Under the pieces are notes generated by a model. That model was not told where the DNA came from, ran no database searches, and saw nothing but the letters and a program-made list of their open reading frames with translations. A DNA stretch of 64,000 nucleotides from Heterostelium album PN500. Lineage: Eukaryota > Evosea > Eumycetozoa > Acytosteliales > Acytosteliaceae. Made by a program: the position numbers and the translations under genes. The stretch is from contig NW_008805090.1 in assembly GCF_000004825.1 (NCBI RefSeq), positions 372,001-436,000 on the forward strand, read 5' to 3'. The stretch's first letter is position 1, and every line of letters starts with the position of its first letter. This document shows positions 44,045 through 54,680 of the stretch, one piece after another.

Positions 44045-45468
44045 ATGCTGTGGCAAGAGGAGGACGAGAATCCTGTTGTCAATATGACAATGCAGCAATC
44101 GAATCGAATTGCTGCAACAGGTAGAGTATATGATATTTTAGAATGTTGGTTCGACTCATAAGCACAGCATTGTATTTTTATCCAAACTCTAACTTTTAAA
44201 TCAATTTAGCAACTTTCAAGAGAGATTTGCCATTTGTTAACTTGGAACAATGGGAAAGAGTTATGAGAGCAAAGGTCAGACATCATACTGTAATCAATGA
44301 CGGTAGGTTATTAGTTTTATGTATATTTCAACACTTCTATAAACTAATTCTTTTTATCATTAAAAAGTGATTAAAGCAAACCAACCAAATGAATTTCAAA
44401 TTTTAATGAATGATATACAATTGATGAATAATAATATGAATAATAATATGATCATAATTAATAACAATATTAATAATTTGATAACCACTATTAATAATAA
44501 TAATACTACCATGAATAATAACATAAATACAATGATGGCCAATATACATAATAATTTAAAATACAATGATAACAAATATGAATAATATTAATACTATTGT
44601 GAATAATAACATAAATACATTGAATAATAGTATGAATACATTGAATAATAATATGAATAGAATGAATAATAATATGAATAGAATGAAGACTGATATAAAT
44701 AATAGTTTAACAGCAATAAATAACTTACAGAATAATATAACAACAGTACATAATGATATGAGGACAACAGCGAACAATACCAAGGCAAATTTTAATATTT
44801 TAAATAATAACTTAGAAACAACCCATACAAACCACCATCAAACTGCATTATCTCTCCATTTCAACCATCGCAACGTAAAAATAAGAAAAGATAACTGGGA
44901 TAATAATCAAAATATACAAATGGGATTGCACAAAACAGTGGAAGGACTTGGCATTCATCCTTGGTATAAAGATGGCTATGAACAAAACAATTTTGGACCT
45001 GCAAATATAGGAAGTGTACCAGTAGGAATAGATGATCAAGATCTTTTTAACAACCGAAAGTAAGTAATCACATAGATTAATTTCAGTATTTGATTGCATT
45101 TTAACATAATCATAAGTCTCTCTGAGTTGGAAATTTCTCAATTGTCACATTGGTACAACGAAACATTTAATATAAATGAAAATGACAATAGAGTACAAAT
45201 GAATGAAAAATTCAGAAAATGGTTAACAGCAGTCAATTTTACTCCACTTCATCCACCTGTACATATTCAAAAACTTGTAGCACAAGTTAACCATGCTAAT
45301 CAAGACCTTCCAGCTCCCAATGCTCTTCCACCTTTACTAGCCATTCCTGCCATTCCAGCTATTCCACCCACAGCTATTCTAGCTATTCCAGATATTCCAC
45401 CCACTCCAGCCATTCCAACCTTTCCAGCTTTCAAAGTTCTTCCTCTCCAGGCACCAGGTAATCATTGA
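44045..45468 (+). CDS. Asn-rich orphan protein with a frame break
   Basis: Exons 44045-44120, 44210-44302, 44368-45059 and 45117-45468 join in phase except within exon 3. The protein starts MLWQEEDENPVV, has RDLPFVNLEQWERVMRAKVRHHT, then a ~90-residue repetitive MNNNMN/INNNIN tract likely to be helical coiled coil, then NHRNVKIRKDNWDNNQNIQ, a GLHKTVEGLGIHPWYKDGYE block and a SQLSHWYNETFNI helix. It ends in a proline-rich tail of repeated IPAIPP units. No family is recognised. Around 44557-44585 the frame changes by one base inside an A/T-rich run and no intron can explain it, so the locus is either decaying or carries a sequencing slip. The AG at 44042-44043 just before ATG suggests that an upstream exon may exist. 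Confidence 0.5.
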
Positions 45469-45680
45469 CAGAAACCAAATTTATTTTTTTTTTAAACAAA
45501 AAAAATGAAATGTTGAAAATTAAAAATTAACTTTGTTTAATACTGTATTATTTTATAAATATAATGAGTGAAGTTCTTGTTGTGTTTTATTTAAATATTT
45601 AAATTATATAGTTTTTTTTTATGATCAACATTTTTTTTTCTTTTAACTTTGTCGATTGGTGATAGGAAGGTGGGGGTTCA

Positions 45681-45726
45681 AGTTGGACCGGTGGTGAATC
45701 AATCTCAATTTTTTAAAGGTCCAACT
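45681..45726. other. Inverted repeat, 9-base perfect stem
   Basis: AGTTGGACC (45681-45689) and GGTCCAACT (45718-45726) are perfect inverted copies around a 28-base loop, in a GC-richer patch (45655-45790) of otherwise AT-rich spacer. Could be a hairpin in an untranslated leader or a small RNA. Confidence 0.4.
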
Positions 45727-45797
45727 CATCATGTCTTCAAGTCTTCTCTTTGACTTGGTGGTGGCATTGTTCCAATTCAAGTAATTCTAAATGGAAA

Positions 45798-45992
45798 ATG
45801 AAGTCAAACTTAATAATTCATTTTAATCATGACATTCAAATGATACAAATAAAAAATAATGATGATGTTGAATCTTCAAAGAGTTCCAAAGGAGTAAGGA
45901 GAAAAAAAAAGTTACCACTCCGATACCATAAACACAAGGATATGAAAGCTATGATGCAACTCAACAAAGGTCGGGTGTTTGACAAACGCTGA
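45798..45992 (+). CDS. Small basic hypothetical protein
   Basis: A 64-residue frame from ATG at 45798: MKSNLIIHFNHDIQMIQIKN, then DDVESSKSSKGVRRKKKLPL and a basic C-terminus ending MMQLNKGRVFDKR. The last 45 residues have coding character (varied, Lys/Arg-rich, GC above spacer). A 5' exon beginning MSSSLLFDLVV at 45734 with a GTAATT donor might instead be spliced to it. Antisense frames are also open here, so strand is not certain. No family recognised. Confidence 0.35.
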   Translation: MKSNLIIHFNHDIQMIQIKNNDDVESSKSSKGVRRKKKLPLRYHKHKDMKAMMQLNKGRVFDKR

Positions 45993-46039
45993 AATAGAGA
46001 TTTAAGATTTCTATAATATTTATTGGTTTTTTTTTATTA

Positions 46040-48148
46040 TTATTTTTTTTTGAGAACAGCAGCATCTATTTTAATATCTATATAAATAGCTGGTACACTG
46101 TATTGCTCTTGAATGTACTTTGAAATACGATCGGTATCGTTTCCTTGTATCTTTACCATTTGTGAGGTTTTCGAGAATGGTGCTAGAGTTGTGCTTGCTG
46201 CAAATGCTTTCATACCATCCTTTGCCAACTCCTTCGGTGATATCGAAAATGTTTCCAAACCCGTAACCTCTATAACAAATTTGTTTGATATCTTTCTAGA
46301 GTGTATTTCTATTTGTTTAAATGGTCTATATAATAAAAATTAGCTTACGGTAGCAGTAATTATTGATGATTACATAGATCGAAAAAAAAAACTACTTACA
46401 AATATTTAATATCATTCTGTACATTTATAATCTCCATGAATCTTGGTGATAGATGCTGTTTGATTTGATTGAAGAATTGATTCTTTCCAATGGAAGTACC
46501 GCCCGATTGCTTTACCATTGGTGCACACACTTCATCCAAAACAAAAGTTGAACTCTTTGCATCGATCACTTCCTTTACATATTCCATTGCTAGATTTCTA
46601 ATTTCATTATAACTATAATATCTGTGATTTTTATAAAAGTTAAACATTCATTAATATTATTGTATTATTGATACATTTGATAAGTTATAATACTTTTTAT
46701 AAGGTAACTCTTTAAGTTTTGCATAATCAACGATAGATTTAGGCAGTGGAAATACATCTTGAACCGATTTCAAAGGAATAGAATCAGAGTCATATGTACC
46801 ATAGGTTGCTTCTTTGTTCTCTTCCTCTAGTTGTTGTTTATCACCAACGATATTACCGAGTTCAAATGATTTATATCTGTATAATTGTGTTGGTTATTAG
46901 TGGATAGGATTATCTAAAACAACGAATGGATAACTACTACTTACTCTTGATTTGATCTATTGATTTTCGATATCATAATGTTACCGGGTGAAGGTTCGTT
47001 TGAATCGATCAACTTTTTTCTTTTTCATGGCATCGATCAACTTTGATACCTTCTTGTAGGACGACTTGTTTACGTTGATCTCATGTGTATCGGCAGGTGC
47101 ATAGTACAACATATATTTGTTAAAGAATGTTTTCAAAGGCAGAGGTAACTCTGAATCGATAACACCAAACTTTATAGCACCCATAAAACTAATATGTACA
47201 ATACTATCCATTTCCTCTTTCGTAACAGCAACAATACTATCACCATTTGTAGAAGTAGTTGTTGTAGTTGTAGTACTATCTTCACTTGTATCCATTGTAT
47301 CGTTATCATCATCTTCATTGTTATTATTATTAGTTGTTGTAGTTGTTGTTTCATTCAAAGTTAAATCATTCATTGATTGTGTAGTTAATTCTGTTGCAGC
47401 AACAGATTCACTCTCTTGTTGCTGAATGATTGTGAAATCTATTTCTTTTGTTCCATATTCCCATAGTGCATCGTTTATGTAATGAATGATTGACAATGCT
47501 TTGCCATTTACCTGTGCTCTATCCATTTGAGTATGTGGTAGTACATAGCCAACTGCAACAGGTGACAACGATCCATTCAACACAATAGAAACAACAGTAC
47601 CAACAGTATCAGGGAAATCTTCTAAATTAACAATACCTGCAAACATCAAATCTGTAACAAAAACAAACAATAATATATCCAATTAGTCAAACTATAATAA
47701 TACAAACTTGAATATAACTAATACATACCTGCACCATTGGCAATATAATTGAATACGGGTGGATGTATTATAATTCTAGGTAACATTGTTGGTATTTTCG
47801 CTAATGTATAAACTATAGTGTGTTTTTAAAAGATGATTAAAGTAATTACTGTTAAAATGAATACTAAAATTAACATTAGAAATATGATTGCAACTTACTT
47901 GTTGGATAGAGTACACCTTGATATTCAAATACAAGAGGATCACCAACTTGACAATAGAGTTGAACTGGTTGGTTTTGAAGTTTGACTAGACCTAGATCTC
48001 TCTTGTTCTGAATGACTTGATCCAATTGCTCGATGCTTACATTTGGTCTATAGGTTTGAACGAGTTTCTCTTTCAACTTTTTCTTATCTGAACCTCTGAC
48101 CAACGACTGACTACCGACTTGAAATGTTTTCTTGAATAAATTCTTCAT
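46040..48148 (-). CDS. eif2d: Translation factor eIF2D (ligatin)
   Basis: Six exons: 48148-47899, 47812-47729, 47651-46945, 46876-46694, 46621-46400 and 46325-46040. Domains in order: an N-terminal eIF2D-specific domain plus PUA (MKNLFKKTFQVGSQSLVRGSD through LVFEYQGVLYPT, then PPVFNYIANGADLMFAGI); a winged-helix region (KKVSKLIDAMKKKK); a SWIB/MDM2-like part (LDEVCAPMVKQSG..SPRFMEI); and a C-terminal SUI1/eIF1-like domain ending IYIDIKIDAAVLKKK. Corrected length is about 576 residues (human 584). eIF2D delivers initiator or other tRNA to the 40S P site without GTP and helps recycle subunits. Exon 3 is one base out of phase. The frame continues correctly only if one base is dropped from the A6 run encoded at 47014-47019; then KLIDSNEPSPGN..MISKINRSNQE follows and joins exon 4 properly. 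A base-calling error is the simplest reason. Confidence 0.88.
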
Positions 48149-48813
48149 TTTTCTCAAGATCTTGATTTATATAAATATATATATATATGATGTCTAGATG
48201 ATGAAATTTCACAATTTAAAAATAAAGTTGTTTGAACCTAAAATTTAATTAATTTATGGATGTTGTATAATGCATGAACACGAAACTGAAAAAACAGAGG
48301 GAAAAAAATGAGATAATTTTTTTAAGATTGAATGTTGGTTGATTTATCTGATTTATCATATGAAAAGTAAGAACCAGTATTCTAAATATGATCATTGAAT
48401 CTGTACACTTTTGATATACTAATACAGAACTAAGTCTGTCACATTCCTTTTTTTTTATTTGTAAAATAAATGTCTATGAAAAATCAATATTATTTTAAAT
48501 AACTTATTTAATGATATTTACATGTTATGTTTTTTTATATTAACATTTTTTTGTTTTACCTATTCTATTCAAGTAGTCATGACAATTCAAAAGAAAGATC
48601 TTATATATAATTTTATTCAGTTCAATTCCAATTAATGTCAAAATTCTTATTTATTTATGATTGTTGTTGTTCATAAAATTAATTTAATTTAATTTAAAAT
48701 TGAAACAATTTATAAGAAATAACCAGTTGCTGAAATATTTCAACATTATCATATTCGTTATTTGTTATTTATTATCATATCATCATAAATATACAACACA
48801 TTATAATATAATA
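48149..48813. other. Divergent spacer between eIF2D and USP48
   Basis: AT-rich. The USP48 frame is open upstream of its chosen ATG to 48700, but that part reads like leader (KQFIRNNQ.. then Tyr/His/Ile-rich) and the ATG at 48814 fits the AAT AATG dictyostelid start context better. Nothing else seen. Confidence 0.5.
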
Positions 48814-51800
48814 ATGAGTAGTAATAATAATAATAATATAAATAATAATAAAAGAAAGAAAGAATTTATAAATAATGTTAATTCAATCGAGAGCGATGTT
48901 ATCTCTTCTTTGAGAGATGGATCGATTACAGATGATTCTATATCGGAGCTGTTACAGATTGCATTCAATTTAAATGGTGAATGTGAAAAGAGTAAGTAGT
49001 AAATCTTTATAACATTGTTTGATTGTGTAATGTTAATCAATTGATTGATTGATTGGTTCTAATTAATAATGACTATAATATAAACAACAAAAACAATAGG
49101 AAGACCAACAAGTAATTGTAGTGATATACCTGATTGCTTTCATAATTTAGGTCAAGCATGGTTGGCAATGAGTGAGGAGGAAGATGAAGAATACGTTGCA
49201 GAGACTATCTTAAAGTATCATCAGACCGATATCATTAGAAACACCGTTAGAGATTGCAATAAAACACCTGCTGGCTTTCGTAATCTTGGTGCCACTTGTT
49301 ATATGAACAGTGTATTACAAGTGTTATTCATGAACTCTCAATTCAGATACAATCTACTCTCCATAGGTCATCATTTATTCGACAATAAAAACAACAATAA
49401 CAACAATAACAACAACACCGTAACAAGCACAACAACAACTACAATATCGACCAAAACAGCATCATCACCATCAACAACATCAACAACTAATACAACTACT
49501 ACTTCCAATGTTACCAATAACAACAACAACAATAACAATAGTAATAATAGTAATAACAAACATGTCGATGAGAATGAAGGATATAATAGTAGTAATAATA
49601 GCAAGAGTAGTAGTAATGGTAAAGTGGTGAACGACGATGAGAAAGAAATGGAAATAGATAATCATAAAGATACTGTGATGAATGATTGTCAATCAGATTT
49701 AGATACTAGTAGTATTTCAAATAGTAAAGATAGTGATAATAGTAATGATAATAACGATAACGAAGATAGTAATGAAGACTGTAATAATAATCTTAATAAT
49801 AGTAACTGTAGTATAGAGTTAAATAAGAGTATAGAGATAATAGAACCAAAAGCACCGAACGATACTGTACATAATTTCATGTTTCAATTGATATTTCTAT
49901 TCTACAATTTGTTGTACTCCAGTAAAAAGACATTGGATCCAACGCCACTGGTCAATTGTTTACAAATTCCAAGTGATCTTCAGCAAGATCCACAAGAGTA
50001 AGTTCACTATTAATAATATTATTAATCAATATTGATTACACATTCAAATCATAAACATAAACTAATATAATTTAATTATTGATTTTTAGGTTCTTTAATT
50101 TATTTATTGGATTATTACAGAATAGAATTGGTAATCAAATCATTGATCAACTCTATAAAGGAACCTACTATTATGTTACGAAATGTTTGGGATGTAACAA
50201 TAAATCACGTATCTCAAGTGTATTCTATGATATTTCTGTAAAGACTGAGGTATGTGAATTGTATTTGATTTGATTTTCGTTGGAAGTTTGATAAGATTAC
50301 TAACGGTTTGTTATTATTTTTCAATAGAAAATGAAAACAATTATAGAATCACTTAATGATTATATATCAAAGGAGAAGTTAACATTCACATGTAAATATT
50401 GTAATAATGTGTCGGAACACGAACGATCAACACAATTCTCTGCAGATTCACTGCCACTCAATTTCAATTTGCATTTGGTTCGATATGTATTCGATAAGGA
50501 AACCATCATGAGAAAGAAACTTCACGATCCAATTTCATTCCCACTCGAATTAGATATGGCACCTTTATTAGAGGAGAAAGATAATGACAATGAAAATGAA
50601 AGTGATAAATATAACGACTCTCTTATGGCTGATGAACATCCAAATGTGAAATCAAATGGTACCACTAGTAAAGTAAACAATAAAGAGAAAGTGAAAGTGA
50701 AAGAGAATAAGAAGAAGACAAAGAATAATAAGAATAATAATCATCCAGATCATATTAATAGTGAGACTGACAATGAGAGTACAGAGGAGGAGTGTGACAT
50801 TCCTAAAGACAAGACAATGACTGATGTCAAACCAGAGAGTAGTAGTAGTACTAGTGATACTCAATATGAACTCACTGCTATTTTAATGCATAAAGGTATT
50901 GGTGTAACTAGTGGACATTATATAGCACATATCAAGAATGAAATGTAAATATTATTATGATTGTTATACTTGTTATTATTTTAACAAACCAACTAACCAA
51001 CTAATCTTTCATTATTAATAATAATAATAGCACTGGAAAGTGGTGGGAATTCGATGATCAGAATATTAGAGAGTTATCCAATGAACAAATTGGTAAAGAT
51101 CAATTGGGTGAAAAGAGAAAAGCAAAAGAATTGAAAGAAGGGTAATGTATTATTATTTTATTTTATTGTGTGGTTTTTTTAACTTTTATATTAATTAATT
51201 AATAATAATAATATTGTATTTATATAGAGTAATATCATCACAATCAGCATATATGATTATCTACTCAAAGAAGAATAGAGAGGTTTATAAAGATGCACCA
51301 AAGTTTAACAATGAATCGATCATCGAAGAGTTCAAGAATGAGGAGCAATCATTCAAGACAAAAGCCGATGAATTCAGATCTACTCTGAATCAAGCAATTC
51401 AAGTGTGGAGAGAACGAAAGAAATTCTGTTTATCACAATTGGATACAATTAAAGTTGGTGAATCTGTATGTATTAATTAATTAGTTTGTTTGTTTGTTTA
51501 TTATTAGCTATATGTATTAATTAATTATTATTATTATTTATAGTCAAAAGGATATTATTGGATAAATACAGATTGGCTTTTAAATTTTATGAAAGGTATT
51601 GAGAGTGGACCGATCGATAACTCTTTGCTGTTGTGTGAACATCTTTTGTTGGATCCCAAGAAGTTGCCGTTGATGAAGCGAGTCAGTAAGACATTCTGGG
51701 ACAGTGTTTACGATAAGTATCGGGGATCGCCTGTACTCGATCAAGACAGCTTCTGTAGGGATTGTCTGTGTAGTCTGTTCAGTTCCACCAAAGACAAGGT

Positions 51801-53131
51801 CGATGAGTCAACGCTGAAGGAATCGATCATCGCCAAAGAGAAATCCGTAAAGAACCGAACGGAAGGCTGCTTTATTTCCAATCAATGGTATAAAGATTGG
51901 ATTAAGAAGACATGCAATATGGAACTACTCAAAGCAAAGAGTGCCACCGAGGATATCGAGTGTGAACACGGTAATCTCTCTATCTACTCACAGGATAGAA
52001 AGACTATCTCAAAAGAGACCTGGGATTTTATACAACCGCTGAGTCCAACCTCCATTGAGATACCATCGACCACCGAAGAATGTCAGAAATGTCAGGATGA
52101 ATATGAAGAGAGAAATAAGATTTCCAATGTAATTAAAAAGGAAAAGACAAAACTGTAAGCATTGATAATTATTAATGATAAAAAGACATAACTTATTAAC
52201 TATCATTTACACTCAACAGGAAGGAATTATATAATATTATTAAACAATCTAAATATAAATCGAAATTTGAAACGGGAGAGTGGTATTTGATATCAAAGGA
52301 TTGGAGTGACGCTTGGTTTAGATATATCAATGAGGAGGAGAAGTCAGAGAGACCATCGAAGATTCAGAATCAGTTATTAAAGTGTGAGCATGGCTCGTTG
52401 ATCTACGATATGTCGGACCTTTCAAAGTTGCGATTTGACTTGGAGCAAGGACAGCCACAACAACCGCCAAGAGCAATCATTCCATTCATAGTGGTATCAG
52501 CTTCTGTTTGGGAGGCTGTCGTCTCTGTCTATGGCGCCGAAGATGACTCCAGCATCAAGCTGACCAACTCGAAACTGAGCATACCACACTGCATGGAGTG
52601 TCATGACAACAACTATCGACAGTTCCTCGAGAAACAATTTCAATTCGAGAAGGAATCCATCTACATTCACTCGATCAGAAATGATCAAGATGAAAAAGAT
52701 GAAAAGTTTTATATATTCCCATCAAAAGTTAGAAGATGTATGTATTGTTAATAATAGATTTTATTTAATAACTTAATAACAATTATTATTTTTAGTATAT
52801 AAAAGAATTGAAGTTTCACCGGTTGATAGTACCTATACAGTTGAACAATTGAAGTTGTTGATTTGCTCAATCACTTTGACACCGACTTTCCAACAAAAAC
52901 TGTACATTAACAATGGCACTCATTTGCAAAAGGATTCAAATACACTGGCATCCTATAAAATTACACCAAATCAAGTCATTGTCATGAAAGAAACCAAAGA
53001 GCTCGATGGATTCTTTTTAGGTAACTATTTATTTCAAATATTTTAGTTAGTTTCATTTCACTAATTTCTGAAAACATTATAAAGAGAATGAATCAGAATC
53101 AGGATTTAAAGGTACCATTTTATTGGATTAA
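48814..53131 (+). CDS. usp48: Ubiquitin carboxyl-terminal hydrolase USP48
   Basis: Ten exons join in phase: 48814-48991, 49100-49997, 50090-50249, 50328-50944, 51031-51141, 51228-51465, 51544-52154, 52220-52737, 52796-53020, 53085-53131 (1200 residues). The USP domain has the Cys box GFRNLGATCYMNSVLQ (Cys126), QDPQEFFNLFIGLL, a CXXC zinc pair (CLGCNNK) with a second pair in CKYCNN, and the His box GVTSGHYIAHIK (His609) followed by WWEFDDQNI. DUSP-like modules come next (WYKDWIKKTCN.., LISKDWSDAWFRYI.., each followed by CEHG). A ubiquitin-like fold ends the protein (VEQLKLLICSITLTPTFQQKLYINNGTHL, then GFKGTILLD), the USP48 layout. A ~160-residue Asn/Ser/Thr tract is inserted inside the catalytic domain. 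Nuclear deubiquitinase by homology. Confidence 0.93.
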
Positions 53132-53713
53132 GTAGTAATTTTTTGTATAAGTCGATTCATATTATTAAGAATTAAAAATAATAAATCTTGATTGTTTTAA
53201 ATAGAATGATTGTATTTTTAAGAATACTAGTTTATTAATTTTGATGTTAAATTAATGGCGGACATTGTGCAGAACATTGGCTGGGATCTCCAAAACCGAT
53301 CCAATAATATATCATTTGGTCAATAAAATTCACCTGGATTTGTTGAATTACAAAAAAAATTGGCAAGCACACATTTTCAGAATACAAAAATTGTAAAAAT
53401 TAAAAATTAGTGGGTTAATATGATCAGAGTGGTTTTTTTATTGCATTCGATTTTTGGTTACAAGCAAGATCGCCAGTTTTGTTTTGTAGGAAAAAAAAAC
53501 TGTAGATGTTCAATCTTCGGCGATAGAGGACAATAAAAATGCTTTTGTGGTTCAAAAAAAAAAAAATAAAAAAATGGTATTTTTTATTCAACCGTTTTCT
53601 TATCAATCAGTTGTTTGAAGTTCAATATTAAAGTATATTTTATTTAATTTTTTATTTTATTTTTGAAATTTAAAACAGTTTCCTGATGCAAACCAACAAC
53701 AAAAACTCTATAA
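53132..53713. other. Spacer with a short coding-like relic
   Basis: Mostly AT-rich. At about 53253-53385 on the minus strand a frame of about 50 codons without an early ATG reads YYWIGFGDPSQCSAQCPPLI at its end, a cysteine-containing, secreted-protein-like sequence in a GC-richer patch. It may be a gene relic. Confidence 0.35.
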
Positions 53714-53770
53714 ATATCCATTCATCAATATTATATCCATTCATCAATTTTATATCCATTCATCAATATT
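53714..53770 (+). repeat. Tandem repeat, 19-base unit x3
   Basis: Three head-to-tail units of ATATCCATTCATCAATATT (the middle one has TTTT at its end), then degenerate partial copies (TTATCCAATTTTATATCTATTC) to about 53800. It lies in the presumed promoter/leader of the orphan gene that starts at 53861. Confidence 0.9.
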
Positions 53771-53860
53771 TTATCCAATTTTATATCTATTCATAATTAT
53801 ATATCTCCTCTATATATCCATCAAACTTATCCATCTAATATCTTCCATCAGATCTATCAA

Positions 53861-54399
53861 ATGAGTGTCTCTTGCTCTTACTTCTGTGTTAAAATCAACA
53901 ATGCTACCTTCTACATTGCTGACAATGAAGAGGATAAGGTAGAAACTCAGGGATTAGTAACACTGTATGCCACCAGAGAAGGATCTCAAAGAGTAATCTA
54001 TACAGTTATCGATATTGAGAATGGAAATCTAGTTACCAAGATCAGTACTCTCAGTAGAAGAGTTGAATTTGAAGTATGATAAAAGATCTACCATAAATAT
54101 ATATTAATGCTAACCCTTCTCAGTTTGAATCTAGGGAAATTCCACACAAAATAACTAAAACCCCACTACTTTCTACTCTTATAAGAAAGTTTATGAGCGA
54201 TTTGGAATCAAATCTTGTGAAAAAAGGAACTTCAAAAAATACAAAGATTAATGAAACTATTGCTGAAGTAACTCTTGAAGATAAAAAAAAAATGGAATTT
54301 TATCTTGAAATAGAGGGAAGTCGCAGCCCATTAATTGTGAATAACAATAATTCACCTAATACTCCATTGGATAAAACTAAAATAGAAAGAAAAGAGTAA
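53861..54399 (+). CDS. Two-exon orphan protein
   Basis: Exons 53861-54073 and 54124-54399 join in phase (GAA|GTATGA donor, CTCAG|TTT acceptor) to give 162 residues; the 50-base intron is unusually short. The N-terminal half alternates short strands (YFCVKINNATFYIADNEED, LVTLYATREGSQRVIYTVID, VTKISTLSRRVEFE), suggesting a small beta domain. The second half is Lys/Glu/Asn-rich with FMSDLESNLVKKG and a final basic tail. No signal peptide or membrane segment. No family is recognised. Balanced coding composition and clean splice phase argue that it is real. Confidence 0.6.
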
Positions 54400-54539
54400 T
54401 GGATCCCGTTGCACAAAAAAACCTAGACCCATCATAAGATTTTTTAATAAATAATTTCCTTATGATCACAAACTCGCCATTATAACGACTCTTTTTTTAA
54501 CTTGTTATTATTAATTAATGGTAGAATAATTAAAGAATA

Positions 54540-54657
54540 TTAGCTAATTTTTTTTGCTGAGTACTCAATTGGTTGGACAGTTATTTCGTCACCTCTACTT
54601 TGTTGGCTGCCATTTACACTGAAAGTTTCTGTGTGCCCAATCCATAATAATATTTTA
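54540..54657 (-). pseudogene. C-terminal fragment of an unidentified protein
   Basis: Only about 24 bases after the UBR7 stop on the same strand, a frame of 38 codons without ATG reads ILLWIGHTETFSVNGSQQSR then GDEITVQPIEYSAKKIS and a stop at 54540. The sequence is non-repetitive and protein-like, with a GC island in AT-rich DNA, but no upstream exon can be placed because UBR7 occupies the DNA. It looks like the tail of a lost gene. Family unknown. Confidence 0.4.
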
Positions 54658-54680
54658 TTTTAAAAATATAAAATTATCTT

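Noticed and set aside
44150-44175. GGTTCGACTC, which resembles a tRNA T-loop
   Set aside because: No matching T-stem, acceptor stem or anticodon arm; it lies in an intron of the orphan gene.
48700-48813. N-terminal extension of USP48 starting MKQFIRNNQ
   Set aside because: The apparent first codon is TTG rather than ATG and the extension is Tyr/Ile/His-rich leader-like sequence; ATG at 48814 is in better context.
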